A stretch of DNA of 64,000 nucleotides from Mucilaginibacter sp. CSA2-8R (GCF_038806765.1 NZ_CP152389.1:4526001-4590000), one strand, 5' to 3'; shown: positions 45,154 through 54,691, counted from the stretch's first letter. Program-made: numbers and translations. The notes: generated from the letters alone by a model not told the origin.

Positions 45154-46527
45154 CTATTTCTTATTCTTCGCGTACCACTCGCCGAAAGATTCTTTGGGCG
45201 GTGTAGGCATATCACGTTCTTTGTACCAGGCGTTAAGCTTGTTGTTTACTGCAAATGGGGCATACTTAATAGTTGCCCTGCCCATCTTACCGGCAGCATG
45301 ATAAAGCGTTGGTGAGGCTAGTGTGGTGGCCATTACCTGCATAGCAATTTTTTTGCTGGTTGGTGCATAGCCTTCTTTTACCAGTACTTGTCGCCACTTA
45401 TACAACTGGTCGTGAATGTCAATTTTTACCGGGCACACATTACTGCATGATCCGCATAACGTTGATGCAAACGGCAGATCTGCATATTTTTTCATATCCA
45501 GGTTAGGTGCCAAAATGGAACCTATAGGCCCTGCAACAGCGGTATGATAGCTATGGCCGCCACTGCGGCGATACACAGGGCAGGTATTCATACAGGCACC
45601 ACAGCGGATGCATTTGAGCGAATTACGGAAATCCTCCCGGCCTAACTGCACACTACGGCCGTTATCAACCAGTACAATGTGCATTTGCTGCCCAGCTCTT
45701 GGTTTACTAAAATGACTGCTGTAAGTGGTAATGGGCTGCCCGGTGGCACTACGGGTAAGCAGGCGTAAAAACACACCTAAGTGTTCACGATTAGGAATCA
45801 GCTTTTCAATACCCATACAGGCAATGTGCACATCAGCCAAATGGGCGCCCATATCGGCATTTCCTTCGTTGGTACACACCACAAATTCACCAGTTTCGGC
45901 AATAGCAAAGTTTACACCGGTTAAAGCCACTTTACGGGTCAAAAAGGTTTCGCGCAGGCTGCCACGTGCAGTTTCTGTTAAAAACTGCGGGTCAGACATG
46001 TTGGATGGCGTACCCAGGTACATATGAAACAGGTCGCCTATCTCTTCTTTCTTTTTATGGATACAAGGCAGTACAATGTGGCTGGGCGCTTCTCCAGCCA
46101 GCTGTACAATCCGTTCGCCCAAATCAGAGTCTATTACTTCAATGCCATGCGTAGCCAGGTAATCATTCAGGTGGCACTCTTCGGTAAGCATTGATTTGCT
46201 TTTTACCATCTGTGTTACCTTATTTTCGGTAAGCAGGCGGTGCACAATTTCGTTATGCTCCTGGGCATCAGCGGCCCAATGTATAATGATACCGTTGGCT
46301 TTGGCAGCAGCTTCAAACTGCTCCAGGTAAGTATTTAAATTACTGAGTACGTTAAACTTTATGTTAGAGGCAGCTTCGCGCAATGCTTCCCACTCGGGTA
46401 ACTGATGTACGCTTTTATCCCGCTTGGCCCTTATCCACCATAAGGTTTCATCGTGCCAGTCAACCCGCTCCTCGTCCCTGTTAAATATTTCTGCCAGTTC
46501 GGCATGGTCTTTAGTTGCTACATCCAT
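45154..46527 (-). CDS. lutB: LutB-type iron-sulfur lactate utilization protein
   Basis: 457 residues: an N-terminal LUD domain (GVNFAIAETGEFVVCTNEGNADM) and a ferredoxin-type C-terminal part with two 4Fe-4S clusters (CIRCGACMNTCPVYRRSGGHSYH and TLCGSCSNVCPVKIDIHDQLYKW). With LutA and LutC it oxidises L-lactate to pyruvate. ATG at 46527, with lutA ending 1 bp before; the junction is tight, whereas the gap to lutC is long. Confidence 0.93.
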   Translation of the reverse strand: MDVATKDHAELAEIFNRDEERVDWHDETLWWIRAKRDKSVHQLPEWEALREAASNIKFNVLSNLNTYLEQFEAAAKANGIIIHWAADAQEHNEIVHRLLTENKVTQMVKSKSMLTEECHLNDYLATHGIEVIDSDLGERIVQLAGEAPSHIVLPCIHKKKEEIGDLFHMYLGTPSNMSDPQFLTETARGSLRETFLTRKVALTGVNFAIAETGEFVVCTNEGNADMGAHLADVHIACMGIEKLIPNREHLGVFLRLLTRSATGQPITTYSSHFSKPRAGQQMHIVLVDNGRSVQLGREDFRNSLKCIRCGACMNTCPVYRRSGGHSYHTAVAGPIGSILAPNLDMKKYADLPFASTLCGSCSNVCPVKIDIHDQLYKWRQVLVKEGYAPTSKKIAMQVMATTLASPTLYHAAGKMGRATIKYAPFAVNNKLNAWYKERDMPTPPKESFGEWYAKNKK

Positions 46528-46528
46528 C

Positions 46529-47263
46529 TCACTCTGCGTTTAATATTTCGGCAATATGTAATACCCTAACTTTGCTGCCCTGACGTTTCAGGATGCCTTC
46601 CATATGCATCAGGCACGACATATCGGCACCTGTGATGTACTCGGCGCCATGCTTTAAATGGTCGGCTACACGGTCTTTGCCCATTTTGGACGATACAGCT
46701 TCTTCAACTACGCAAAAGGTACCGCCAAAGCCGCAGCACTCGTCTTTGCGCTCCAGTTCAATCAGCTCCAGGTCTTTTACCATATTCAGCAACGAGCCTG
46801 GCTTGGAAAAACTTGGGGCTACCAGTTCGGTCATAGAACTTAAATGTAAACCACGCTGACCATGGCAGCTTTGATGCACTCCAACTTTATGGGGAAAACG
46901 TGCCTGCAGGCTCTGCACCTTAAGTACGTCTGTCAAAAATGATGTTAACTCCCAAACTTTATGACTTATTTCTTTGGCTTCGCCGGGGCGCTTATCATCG
47001 TGCAAATGTTCGCGGATGTGCAATACACAACTACCCGAAGGCGACACGATATAATCAAATCCTGAAAAATTATCGATAAATAACCTGTTACAGCCGCCGG
47101 TTAAGTGTTCAAAACCGGAGTTGGCCATGGGCTGCCCGCAGCAGGTTTGATTTTTAGGATATACCACTTCAACCCCAAGTTTTTCGAGCAATTGCAAAGT
47201 GGCAATGGCTGCACCGGGATAAAACTGGTCAACATAACATGGTACAAATAACCCTACACGCAT
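46529..47263 (-). CDS. lutA: LutA-type (Fe-S)-binding protein (CCG domain)
   Basis: 244 residues with two cysteine-rich CCG domains: NQTCCGQPMANSGF and KDECCGFGGTF, like the GlpC/HdrD group. The N-terminus MRVGLFVPCYVDQFYPGAAI is typical of LutA. It provides electron transfer in the LutABC complex. It starts 23 bp after the kinase gene stop, so lutABC are joined to the rhamnose operon. Confidence 0.92.
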   Translation of the reverse strand: MRVGLFVPCYVDQFYPGAAIATLQLLEKLGVEVVYPKNQTCCGQPMANSGFEHLTGGCNRLFIDNFSGFDYIVSPSGSCVLHIREHLHDDKRPGEAKEISHKVWELTSFLTDVLKVQSLQARFPHKVGVHQSCHGQRGLHLSSMTELVAPSFSKPGSLLNMVKDLELIELERKDECCGFGGTFCVVEEAVSSKMGKDRVADHLKHGAEYITGADMSCLMHMEGILKRQGSKVRVLHIAEILNAE

Positions 47264-47286
47264 CTTTTGCTCCTGTGTTATAATTT

Positions 47287-48672
47287 TTAAGTAGTTAATG
47301 TATGAGTAGCCGAATAATACTTCAGCTCCAGTAAATCGTGAGGTAAAGGTTTGGTATTCCAGGCATGATGAATAGCTAAAGCAGCACCTACCGCCGTGGC
47401 TTGCGCCATCGAAGCTGCAAAAACCTCTACGGTAGGGAAAGCATTAGCCAGCATATGCATGTAAACCGAATTTTTGCTAAATCCTCCGTCCACAAAAATA
47501 CGTTTCACCGTACCGTCTTTAAGCACATAACCTGTCGAAATTTTTTGCTGGTCAACAATATCCAGCATCAGGCGATGGTAAGCTTCAATGTCGTTGGCAA
47601 ATTCGCTTAAATTGCGCTGGCCAAATACAGACGCTTTTAAACTGGTAGCGCCTGATATTTTAGTAGTTTCTTTAGCCAGCAGTTGCGTAGTTAAATCGGC
47701 ATCGTACCTGATAGTGCGGTAATAAGCAATGTTTTGGTTAAAGTGAGCTGCAATGCGTTTGACCTGCTGCTCATACTCATACCCGGCAAATAAACGCGAT
47801 GCCTTGACCGGCTGACCTTTATACTGAATAAATTTCAGACAATCGTTTTTCAGTTCCTCGTCTGTTAACGGCGAGTCATCAAAAGGATTGAGCGTAATGG
47901 TCCAGGTACCGGTAGACAGCAGCACAAAAGGCTCTGTAAAGCTTACCAGGTAAGGAATTAAGGCTGCCGAACTATCGTGCAAGCCAATGCCTACACTGTA
48001 ATTATTACCCGGAAACTCAGCCGGCAAAACTTCGTCGGCATTGCGTACAGGCGCTAACTTTTCGGCCAGACCTTCTTTTTTTACCCAATCGTGATAGTCG
48101 TTTTTCTCAAAGTCCCACAGGCTGGTATGGCAACCAATACTGGTTAAATCGGTAAAAGCCTGACCGCTGATTAAGTAACTGAGATACTGAGGCAAATGCA
48201 GTGCATACTTAATACGGTTAAAGATATCAGGTTTTTGAAACTTCAACCGGTACAGCTGCATACCCGAGTTCAGATTACCTAAAACCGGGGAAGCGGTTTG
48301 CCTCGCTACCGTTGCTTCGCCACCGTAAGTGCTGTAAAACTGCCGATGCAAATCATCAGGAAAAGCCTTTAAATAATTGTATAACGGCGTTAATGGTGCG
48401 CCATCCTCGTCCAGATACACAAAGCTGGCACCGTAAGATGAAAAGTTTACGGCCTTAATATCAAATTCAGGGCGCCTGATAATTTCGCGCAGAGAATCGA
48501 ACACCGAAAGCCGTAAACTATCAATATTTTCGCAGGGGTCGCCATCCTCATCGGTCGTTTCGTTAAAACGGGCCGACTTTTCGTAAACAATTTTATAGTC
48601 TTCGTTAAACAAGAACAATTTTTTGTTGGTCTTGCCTACATCAAATACTGCTATTACGGGTGTTGGCGTCAT
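47287..48672 (-). CDS. FGGY-family sugar kinase, probable L-rhamnulokinase
   Basis: 461 residues. FGGY kinase blocks: VIAVFDVGKTNKKLFLFNE, IKAVNFSSYGASFVYLDEDG, VGIGLHDSSAALIPYL, VLLSTGTWTITLNPF and the C-terminal RIFVDGGFSKNSVYMHMLA. It phosphorylates the ketose at C1. Position between isomerase and lut genes in the rha operon supports L-rhamnulose as substrate; fuculose or other 6-deoxyketoses are alternatives. It lies 3 bp after the isomerase gene. Confidence 0.88.
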   Translation of the reverse strand: MTPTPVIAVFDVGKTNKKLFLFNEDYKIVYEKSARFNETTDEDGDPCENIDSLRLSVFDSLREIIRRPEFDIKAVNFSSYGASFVYLDEDGAPLTPLYNYLKAFPDDLHRQFYSTYGGEATVARQTASPVLGNLNSGMQLYRLKFQKPDIFNRIKYALHLPQYLSYLISGQAFTDLTSIGCHTSLWDFEKNDYHDWVKKEGLAEKLAPVRNADEVLPAEFPGNNYSVGIGLHDSSAALIPYLVSFTEPFVLLSTGTWTITLNPFDDSPLTDEELKNDCLKFIQYKGQPVKASRLFAGYEYEQQVKRIAAHFNQNIAYYRTIRYDADLTTQLLAKETTKISGATSLKASVFGQRNLSEFANDIEAYHRLMLDIVDQQKISTGYVLKDGTVKRIFVDGGFSKNSVYMHMLANAFPTVEVFAASMAQATAVGAALAIHHAWNTKPLPHDLLELKYYSATHTLTT

Positions 48673-48675
48673 GTT

Positions 48676-49950
48676 TTATAATCCTGTAGCTACTGTTTTT
48701 TCGCCACGCTCTTTAATTAAATTTTTACGTACATCCAGGCTACGGTAAGCAGAAAGCGGGCTTAAAGCGCCACCCTCGCGTAAACGGGCCTCGGCCACTA
48801 AAGGACGTACATCCGTGCGGTAAGCACGCTGCAGAATTTCCTGTGCGGCAACGGCATCATTAGCAGCCTGTGCTTCTTTTAAAGCAGCAGTATCTACCAG
48901 TAAAGCCTGCGCATAAGCAATTTTAATAGCTTCTACCGACTGCAATAAATCCTCAATCGGATCTTTCAGGTTGTGCGAAGCATCAATCATCCAGCCAATA
49001 TCAGTAGCATGCGTCATGCCGCGGGCATCCATACCTTCTACCAGTTCGTTAAAAATAAGGAACAGCTGGTAAGGGTTAATACTGCCCACGGTTAAGTCGT
49101 CATCGCCGTATTTAGAATCGTTGAAATGGAAACCAGCTAATTTGCCTTCCATTAATAATAACGATACAATCTGTTCAATATTGGTATTCGGCAAGTGGTG
49201 ACCCAAGTCAACCAGGGTCGATGCTTTAGGGCCTAATTTGTTAGCTAACAATAAAGATTGCCCCCAATCGCCGATAGTTGTCGAATAGAAATTCGGTTCG
49301 TAGGGTTTGTACTCCACCCATACTTTCCAGTCATCAGGCAAGGCAGCATAAATTTCCTGCAAGCTTTCTAAGGTATTTTGGAAAGCGTTACGGAAGTTTA
49401 ACTGACCAGGAAAGTTTGAACCATCTGCTAACCAAACAGAAAGGGCATTAGAGCCTAACTCTTTACCGTATTTAATTACTTCGATGTTATGTTCAACCGC
49501 TTGCTTGCGCACGGCTTTATCAGCGTGGTGCAGTGAGCCGTACTTGTAGCTTAGCTGCTGATCTTTCTGATCCTGAAAAGTGTTAGAATTTACCGCATCA
49601 AAACGCAGTCCGTGCTGCGCAGCTACGGCTTTAATCGCATCTGCATTAGATGGTATATCCCAGGGGATATGTAATGAAATAGAATTACTTGATTTATTTA
49701 AAGCATGGATAGCGCCTACATCCTCAATCTTTTCTTCGAGGCTGCGCGGCTCGCCACCACCCGAAAAACGACCGAAACGTGTACCACCGGTACCTAAAGC
49801 CCAGCTTGGGATGGCAATATTAAAAGCCTGAAGTTTGTTTAAAACGCCGTCCAGGTTAGCCACATCAGCAGCCACATAATCAAACGCACGCTGATGTTTG
49901 CTGCTCAACTGATGATTGCTCTCATCAATTTTGTATTTTTCTATTAACAT
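48676..49950 (-). CDS. L-rhamnose isomerase-type sugar isomerase (TIM barrel)
   Basis: 424 residues. Metal and active-site blocks fit the RhaI/Pseudomonas stutzeri-type L-rhamnose isomerase: WVEYKPYEPNFYSTTIGDWG (Glu ligand), LVDLGHHLPNTNIEQIV (Asp), GFHFNDSKYGDDDLTVG (His/Asp) and an ATDIGWMIDASHNLKD block. It differs from E. coli RhaA. It converts L-rhamnose to L-rhamnulose. It follows the aldolase gene after a 100-bp gap that contains repeats. Confidence 0.9.
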   Translation of the reverse strand: MLIEKYKIDESNHQLSSKHQRAFDYVAADVANLDGVLNKLQAFNIAIPSWALGTGGTRFGRFSGGGEPRSLEEKIEDVGAIHALNKSSNSISLHIPWDIPSNADAIKAVAAQHGLRFDAVNSNTFQDQKDQQLSYKYGSLHHADKAVRKQAVEHNIEVIKYGKELGSNALSVWLADGSNFPGQLNFRNAFQNTLESLQEIYAALPDDWKVWVEYKPYEPNFYSTTIGDWGQSLLLANKLGPKASTLVDLGHHLPNTNIEQIVSLLLMEGKLAGFHFNDSKYGDDDLTVGSINPYQLFLIFNELVEGMDARGMTHATDIGWMIDASHNLKDPIEDLLQSVEAIKIAYAQALLVDTAALKEAQAANDAVAAQEILQRAYRTDVRPLVAEARLREGGALSPLSAYRSLDVRKNLIKERGEKTVATGL

Positions 49951-49966
49951 GAGTATTTATTAATAA

Positions 49967-50040
49967 GTTCATAGATAATAGTTCATGGTTCATAGCTGAC
50001 AGTCACGTTTTGCATGAACCATCAACTATGAACCATGAAC
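49967..50040. repeat. Inverted repeat between the aldolase and isomerase genes
   Basis: Perfect 15-bp arms GTTCATGGTTCATAG (49981-49995) and CTATGAACCATGAAC (50026-50040), with extra GTTCATAG at 49967 and CATGAACCAT near 50013. It is inside the rha operon, just after the aldolase stop as read on the minus strand. Might be a stabilising or attenuating hairpin. Confidence 0.7.
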
Positions 50041-50050
50041 CTTTTGCTTT

Positions 50051-52171
50051 TTATCTTACAAAGCCGGCAGCAACACCACCGTCAACGTTAATGACGTTAC
50101 CTGTTGATTTAGCTAATAAGCCGCCGGTTAAAGCGAAACAGGCATTAGCAATGTCTACCGGTAAAATAATCTCGTTTAGTAAAGTGCGTTTGGCGTAGTA
50201 AGCAGGCAGTTCGGCAACAGTAATGCCGTAGGCTTTAGCACGGCCTTCGGCCCAGCCACCAGCCCAAATGTTGCTATCGCTGATTACGGCATCAGGGTTG
50301 ACTACGTTAACACGGATTTTGTCCGGACCTAACTCGGCAGCATTTAAACGGCTTAAGTGTAACTGGGCAGCTTTAGCACTACCGTAACCGGCATTGTTAG
50401 GGCCGCTTACCAAAGCGTTTTTACTCACAATATTAATCACGTCACCACCAATGGCTTGTTTTTTCATTACAGCTACGGCAGCCTGGGTTACAAAGAACTG
50501 GCCTTTCACCAATACGTCATATAAAAGATCCCAGTCTTTTTCGGTATGGTCGCCGATAGTTTTAGAGATAGATAAACCTGCGTTGTTTACAATCAGGTCA
50601 ACACCACCAAAATTAAGAGCAGCTACATCCATCGCAGCCTGAATTTGATCTGCACTGGTTACATCCATTACCGCTGTAGCGTATGAATCTTTACCGTAAG
50701 CAGCTTTAAACTCTTCGCCGGCACTTTCTAAACGCTCAGCGTTCATGTCATTCAAAATAACAACGGCGCCTTCTTCTACAAACTTTTTGGCAATAGCTTT
50801 ACCAATACCACCGGCACTACCGGTAATTAAAGCAATACGACCCGACAAAGCTTTGGGCTTAGGCATACGCTGTAACTTGGCTTCTTCTAACAACCAGTAC
50901 TCAATATCAAAAGCCTCCTGGCGTGGTAACGAAGTGTACTCAGAGATAGCCTCTGCACCTTTCATTACGTTAATCGCGTTGGTATAAAACTCGGCAGCTA
51001 CGCGGGCAGTCTGCTTATCTTTAGAGAAACTGAACATACCTACACCAGGATACAGGATGATTACCGGGTTGGTATCGCGGATAGCCGGGCTATTTGAATG
51101 TTTGCAGGTATTGTAGTAGTCGGTATACATTTGACGGTACGCCTCAAATGCAGGGGCTAATTTAGCTTTTAAGCCTTCTACGTCACTCAAGTCAGCCTCA
51201 GGGGCCAAATCTAAAACCAGCGGGCTGATTTTAGTACGTAAAAAGTGATCGGGACAGCTGGTACCCATTGGGGCCAGTCTTTCCAGATCGTTAGAATTTA
51301 TATATTCCAGTACGCGGGCATCATCGGTAAAATGACCGATCATGTTACGCTCGCTTGAGCAGAAACCACGTAATATCGGAGCCAGGGCTACCGCTTGTTT
51401 TTTACGACCGGCTTCTTCTAAACTTTGTACTTTCTGACCGCCAAAAACAGGGCCTTTTTTGCCATAGTTTTGCTCCAGGTACTCGGCACATTTTTCAATT
51501 ACTTCTAAAGTATTGATGTAGCTTTCGTAAGCGGTATCGCCCCAGGTAAATAAACCATGCGAACCCAGCATAATGCCGCGGATGCCGGGGTTGGCATCTA
51601 AACAGGCTTTTAACTGTAAGCCTAACTCGAAGCCTGGTTTTTTCCATTCTACCCAACCAATGGTACCGCCAAATAATTCTTCAGTAATTTGTTTACCGTC
51701 TTTAGCTGCAGCAATAGCGATAGCGGCATCAGGGTGCAGGTGGTCGATGTGTGCAAACGGCAAAAAGCCGTGTAACGGCGTATCAATAGATGGTGCTTTA
51801 GAATTTAAATCGTAGATGCTGTGGTTAAACAACTCTACCATTTCGTCTTCGTGCTCAACACCGCGGTATACATTTTTAAGGCTGCGCAAGCGGTCAACGT
51901 ATAAAGCAGCCAAGCCGCTTTTTTTCAAAGTACCGATATCACCGCCAGAGCCTTTAATCCACATTACTTCTACGTCCTGACCGGTTAACGGGTCTTTAGA
52001 CATGAGTTTGCAAGAGGTATTACCACCACCGTAGTTGGTGAGACGCAAATCGGCACCCAATAAGTTGGAACGGTATATTAAAAGGGCTACTTCGTCACCC
52101 GCCAGTTCGGCGGCTTTAGCGTCGTCCCATAAATAGCTTACGTGCTTAAATTCGGTTGTTTTAACAGACAT
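50051..52171 (-). CDS. Bifunctional rhamnulose-1-phosphate aldolase / short-chain dehydrogenase
   Basis: 706 residues. The N-terminal part (to about 430) is a class II aldolase/AraD-like domain with GGGNTSCK, the zinc histidines in FAHIDHLHPDAAIAIAAAK and GSHGLFTWG. The C-terminal part (from about 442) is a short-chain dehydrogenase: GxxxGxG in LITGSAGGIGKAIA and YxxxK in GYGSAKAA. This corresponds to the RhaEW-type fusion: aldolase making dihydroxyacetone phosphate and lactaldehyde, and a dehydrogenase that oxidises lactaldehyde. It is the second gene of the operon, 29 bp after rhaT. Confidence 0.93.
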   Translation of the reverse strand: MSVKTTEFKHVSYLWDDAKAAELAGDEVALLIYRSNLLGADLRLTNYGGGNTSCKLMSKDPLTGQDVEVMWIKGSGGDIGTLKKSGLAALYVDRLRSLKNVYRGVEHEDEMVELFNHSIYDLNSKAPSIDTPLHGFLPFAHIDHLHPDAAIAIAAAKDGKQITEELFGGTIGWVEWKKPGFELGLQLKACLDANPGIRGIMLGSHGLFTWGDTAYESYINTLEVIEKCAEYLEQNYGKKGPVFGGQKVQSLEEAGRKKQAVALAPILRGFCSSERNMIGHFTDDARVLEYINSNDLERLAPMGTSCPDHFLRTKISPLVLDLAPEADLSDVEGLKAKLAPAFEAYRQMYTDYYNTCKHSNSPAIRDTNPVIILYPGVGMFSFSKDKQTARVAAEFYTNAINVMKGAEAISEYTSLPRQEAFDIEYWLLEEAKLQRMPKPKALSGRIALITGSAGGIGKAIAKKFVEEGAVVILNDMNAERLESAGEEFKAAYGKDSYATAVMDVTSADQIQAAMDVAALNFGGVDLIVNNAGLSISKTIGDHTEKDWDLLYDVLVKGQFFVTQAAVAVMKKQAIGGDVINIVSKNALVSGPNNAGYGSAKAAQLHLSRLNAAELGPDKIRVNVVNPDAVISDSNIWAGGWAEGRAKAYGITVAELPAYYAKRTLLNEIILPVDIANACFALTGGLLAKSTGNVINVDGGVAAGFVR

Positions 52172-52200
52172 ATGAATTGAATGATTTACTTATACAGTTA

Positions 52201-53280
52201 TTATTTTAATGAATTACCATAGCCTACAATAAGCACCGATAATATAATGGTAGCAATACCGGCAACCACGGTGATGTAAGCTTTACGACTTACGCCTTTC
52301 CACTCTTTTAACACCAATCCCCAACAGTTGGCGATCAGGATGATAAAAGCCATGTGCAATATCCATGAGCTTGGGCCATTACCTAAACGGCTCTCGCCCA
52401 TGCCATAAAAGAAGAATTGCAGAAACCATGTAGTACCCGCCAGTGCAGAAAACAGGTAATTGGCTACCAGCGGCGTTTTCTTATTGGTATAGTCGCCGAA
52501 AGTTTTGTTACGGGCGTTTAGTATCATGCAGTAGATAAAGTTGGTGGTTAAACCGCCCCAGAGTATTACTACATAAGTTACGTTGTTTTGGTACAAGAAA
52601 TTGCCCTGACCGGGGTTGGCTGCCATCCAGATATGGTTAGCGGTTTCGGCCATGGAATGACCTGCCTCAATGCCAAAGTTAAAGCAAGCACTTAACACGC
52701 CCGAAACAATGGCCAGGGTAATACCCAAACCAAATTTATAGTCGCTGTTAGTATCGGCCACCGAACCATCATTAGATAGTTCTTTTTCTTTCATTACTCC
52801 GGCTTTGCCGCAAATGATGATACCGATTACGCAGACCAAAATACCCAGTAGCACCATTTGCCCCCAATGGGTAGTCATTAAAGTGCTAATAGTATCTTTG
52901 TTTGGCTCAGGGAAAAAGTTATAATAAACTGACGGAATTAATGATCCGAAAATTGAGCACAAGCCCAGTATGATTGAGCTACCCAAAGCTACGCCCAAGT
53001 AACGGACGCCCAACCCGTAGGTTAAGCCGCCGATACCCCAAAGCACACCAAAAAAATAGGTTAGCAACAGGATATGGCCCGAAGTGTTTTTGATAATATC
53101 TGTAAAGTTGGGAATAGTTAACCAGGCAGCTAACGGCGGAACGATAAGCCAGGAAAAGATACCGCCTACAATCCAGAAACTTTCCCAGGCCCACCCCTTA
53201 ACTTTCTTATAAGGAATGTAAAAACTGCCCGAAGCAAAGCCTCCTATAAAATGGAAAACAACACCTAAAACTGCCTGCAT
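52201..53280 (-). CDS. rhaT: L-rhamnose/proton symporter (RhaT-like)
   Basis: The ATG at 53280 is preferred: MQAVLGVVFHFIGGFASGSFYIPYKKVKGWAWE matches the usual RhaT N-terminus, whereas the frame extends back to 53343. This gives 359 residues with about ten hydrophobic segments. RhaT imports L-rhamnose with protons across the inner membrane. It is the first gene of the operon and is divergent from the GntR-type regulator. Confidence 0.92.
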   Translation of the reverse strand: MQAVLGVVFHFIGGFASGSFYIPYKKVKGWAWESFWIVGGIFSWLIVPPLAAWLTIPNFTDIIKNTSGHILLLTYFFGVLWGIGGLTYGLGVRYLGVALGSSIILGLCSIFGSLIPSVYYNFFPEPNKDTISTLMTTHWGQMVLLGILVCVIGIIICGKAGVMKEKELSNDGSVADTNSDYKFGLGITLAIVSGVLSACFNFGIEAGHSMAETANHIWMAANPGQGNFLYQNNVTYVVILWGGLTTNFIYCMILNARNKTFGDYTNKKTPLVANYLFSALAGTTWFLQFFFYGMGESRLGNGPSSWILHMAFIILIANCWGLVLKEWKGVSRKAYITVVAGIATIILSVLIVGYGNSLK

Positions 53281-53585
53281 TAGCTCTAATTTAATATAAT
53301 TGGTTAAAGCGAAAGTAGAAAAGCTGTATAACACAGCTATCATGCACTGTCATGGTTAATTTACAGTGCTAACCTATTTTCGCCCGCCCAGTATAACGAA
53401 AAATATTAAGTCCATTATCGTCAAAAATTAACATAAATAAGCATAATTTTGACAATAAACACGTCGTGTTAACGCTTACATAACAGGCCGCCTTTCTTAC
53501 TGGTTTAACAATGCACAGACATCAGGCTATCTGTGCTTAAACACCTAACTTGTATACAAGCAGTGACACTGATTACACTACGCAA
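53281..53585. promoter_or_regulatory. rhaT/gntR divergent control region
   Basis: 305 bp. It holds four inverted repeats: AGCTGT-N5-ACAGCT (53322-53338), GCACTGT-N12-ACAGTGC (53344-53369), GTCAAAAATTA-N13-TAATTTTGAC (53420-53453), and the perfect palindrome CTTGTATACAAG (53549-53560) 25 bp before the regulator ATG. The last fits a GntR-type operator (TTGTATACAA). Which repeats are real sites is undetermined. Confidence 0.55.
53549..53560. promoter_or_regulatory. Palindrome CTTGTATACAAG, probable GntR operator
   Basis: A perfect 12-bp palindrome with the GT-N-AT-N-AC-like core common to GntR/HutC-family sites, 25 bp upstream of the GntR-type ATG. Expected for autoregulation. Confidence 0.55.
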
Positions 53586-54617
53586 ATGAAACCTACATCG
53601 TTTTTAGAATATATTGAGATAGATTATTACTCATCGACTCCTAAATACCTGCAACTGGCCAACTCAATAGCCAAGGCTGTTAGAGACGGGCGACTTAATC
53701 GTAATGATACCTTACCTTCTATTAATGAGTTAAACTACAACTTCGAGATATCGCGTGATACGGCCGAGAAAGCTTACAAGCATTTAAAATCTATTGGTAT
53801 ATTAGGTTCGGTTCCCGGTAAAGGTTACTACATTAAAAGCGTTGAGACCATGCAGCGCTTTAAAGTATTTTTACTGTTTAATAAGTTAAGTACACATAAA
53901 AAGTTAATTTACGACGCTATTGTAGCCGGATTGGACAACCAGGCAGCTATCGACTTATATATTTATAACAACGACTTTTTATTATTTAAAAAGCTGCTCG
54001 AAAACGCTCATGAAGATTATACGCATTACGTCATCATCAGTCACTTTTTGGATGGCGGAGAGAGTGCAACTGAGGTAATTAACAAGATACCTAAAGAAAA
54101 ACTCATTTTACTGGACAAGATGGTAAAGGGTGTTGAGGGCGAGTATGCTGCCGTGTACGAGAACTTTGAGCAGGATATTTTTAAGGCCCTGGAGCAAGCC
54201 CTGCAACCGTTGAGTAAATACCAGACTATTAAAATTGTATTTCCCGAACACACGTACCATTCTACCGAGATATTGAAAGGCTTTTACAGCTTTTGTACTC
54301 AATACGCCTTTAATTACAAATTGGTACGCGATATTCAGGAAGAACCGCTGAACAGTGGCGAGGTGTATATTACGCTGATGGAAAACGACGTGGTAGTACT
54401 GATTGAACGCTTACTGCAAACCGATTTTAAGATAGGTGAGGACGTGGGTATCATCTCGTACAACGAAACGCCGTTAAAAAAAATAATCTTGAACGGGCTA
54501 ACTACCGTCTCTACTGATTTTCAGAAAATGGGTGAAATTGTTGCCCAGATGGTTATCAACAACCGGCGCGAGCATGTAGAGAACCCGTTTTATTTAACAT
54601 TGCGGGCTTCTTTGTAA
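53586..54617 (+). CDS. GntR-family transcriptional regulator with PBP-like ligand domain
   Basis: ATG at 53586 gives 343 residues; the frame reaches back to a TTG at 53550. A winged helix at residues about 10-80 (YLQLANSIAKAVRDGRLNRNDTLPSINELNYNFEISRDTAEKAYKHLKSIGILGSVPGKGYYI) is followed by a LacI-like periplasmic-binding domain with GEVYITLMENDVV and a tail GLTTVSTDFQKMGEIVAQMVI. Divergent from the rha operon, it is the likely rhamnose regulator; the ligand could be L-rhamnose or rhamnulose. It is convergent with uxaA, sharing a terminator. Confidence 0.9.
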   Translation: MKPTSFLEYIEIDYYSSTPKYLQLANSIAKAVRDGRLNRNDTLPSINELNYNFEISRDTAEKAYKHLKSIGILGSVPGKGYYIKSVETMQRFKVFLLFNKLSTHKKLIYDAIVAGLDNQAAIDLYIYNNDFLLFKKLLENAHEDYTHYVIISHFLDGGESATEVINKIPKEKLILLDKMVKGVEGEYAAVYENFEQDIFKALEQALQPLSKYQTIKIVFPEHTYHSTEILKGFYSFCTQYAFNYKLVRDIQEEPLNSGEVYITLMENDVVVLIERLLQTDFKIGEDVGIISYNETPLKKIILNGLTTVSTDFQKMGEIVAQMVINNRREHVENPFYLTLRASL

Positions 54618-54634
54618 AACAGGAAAAACTAAAC

Positions 54635-54669
54635 AAAAATAGCCAATGCAAAATGCATCGGCTATTTTT
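54635..54669. terminator. Bidirectional terminator between gntR and uxaA
   Basis: Arms AAAAATAGCCAATGCA (54635-54650) and TGCATCGGCTATTTTT (54654-54669) pair with one mismatch over a 3-base loop. T/A tracts on both sides suit convergent genes. Confidence 0.85.
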
Positions 54670-54691
54670 GTTTGATATATTTTGATTGACA

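Noticed and set aside
53281-53343. Upstream start of RhaT at 53343
   Set aside because: The extra 21 residues do not match RhaT N-termini, whereas Met at 53280 starts the conserved MQAVLGV sequence.
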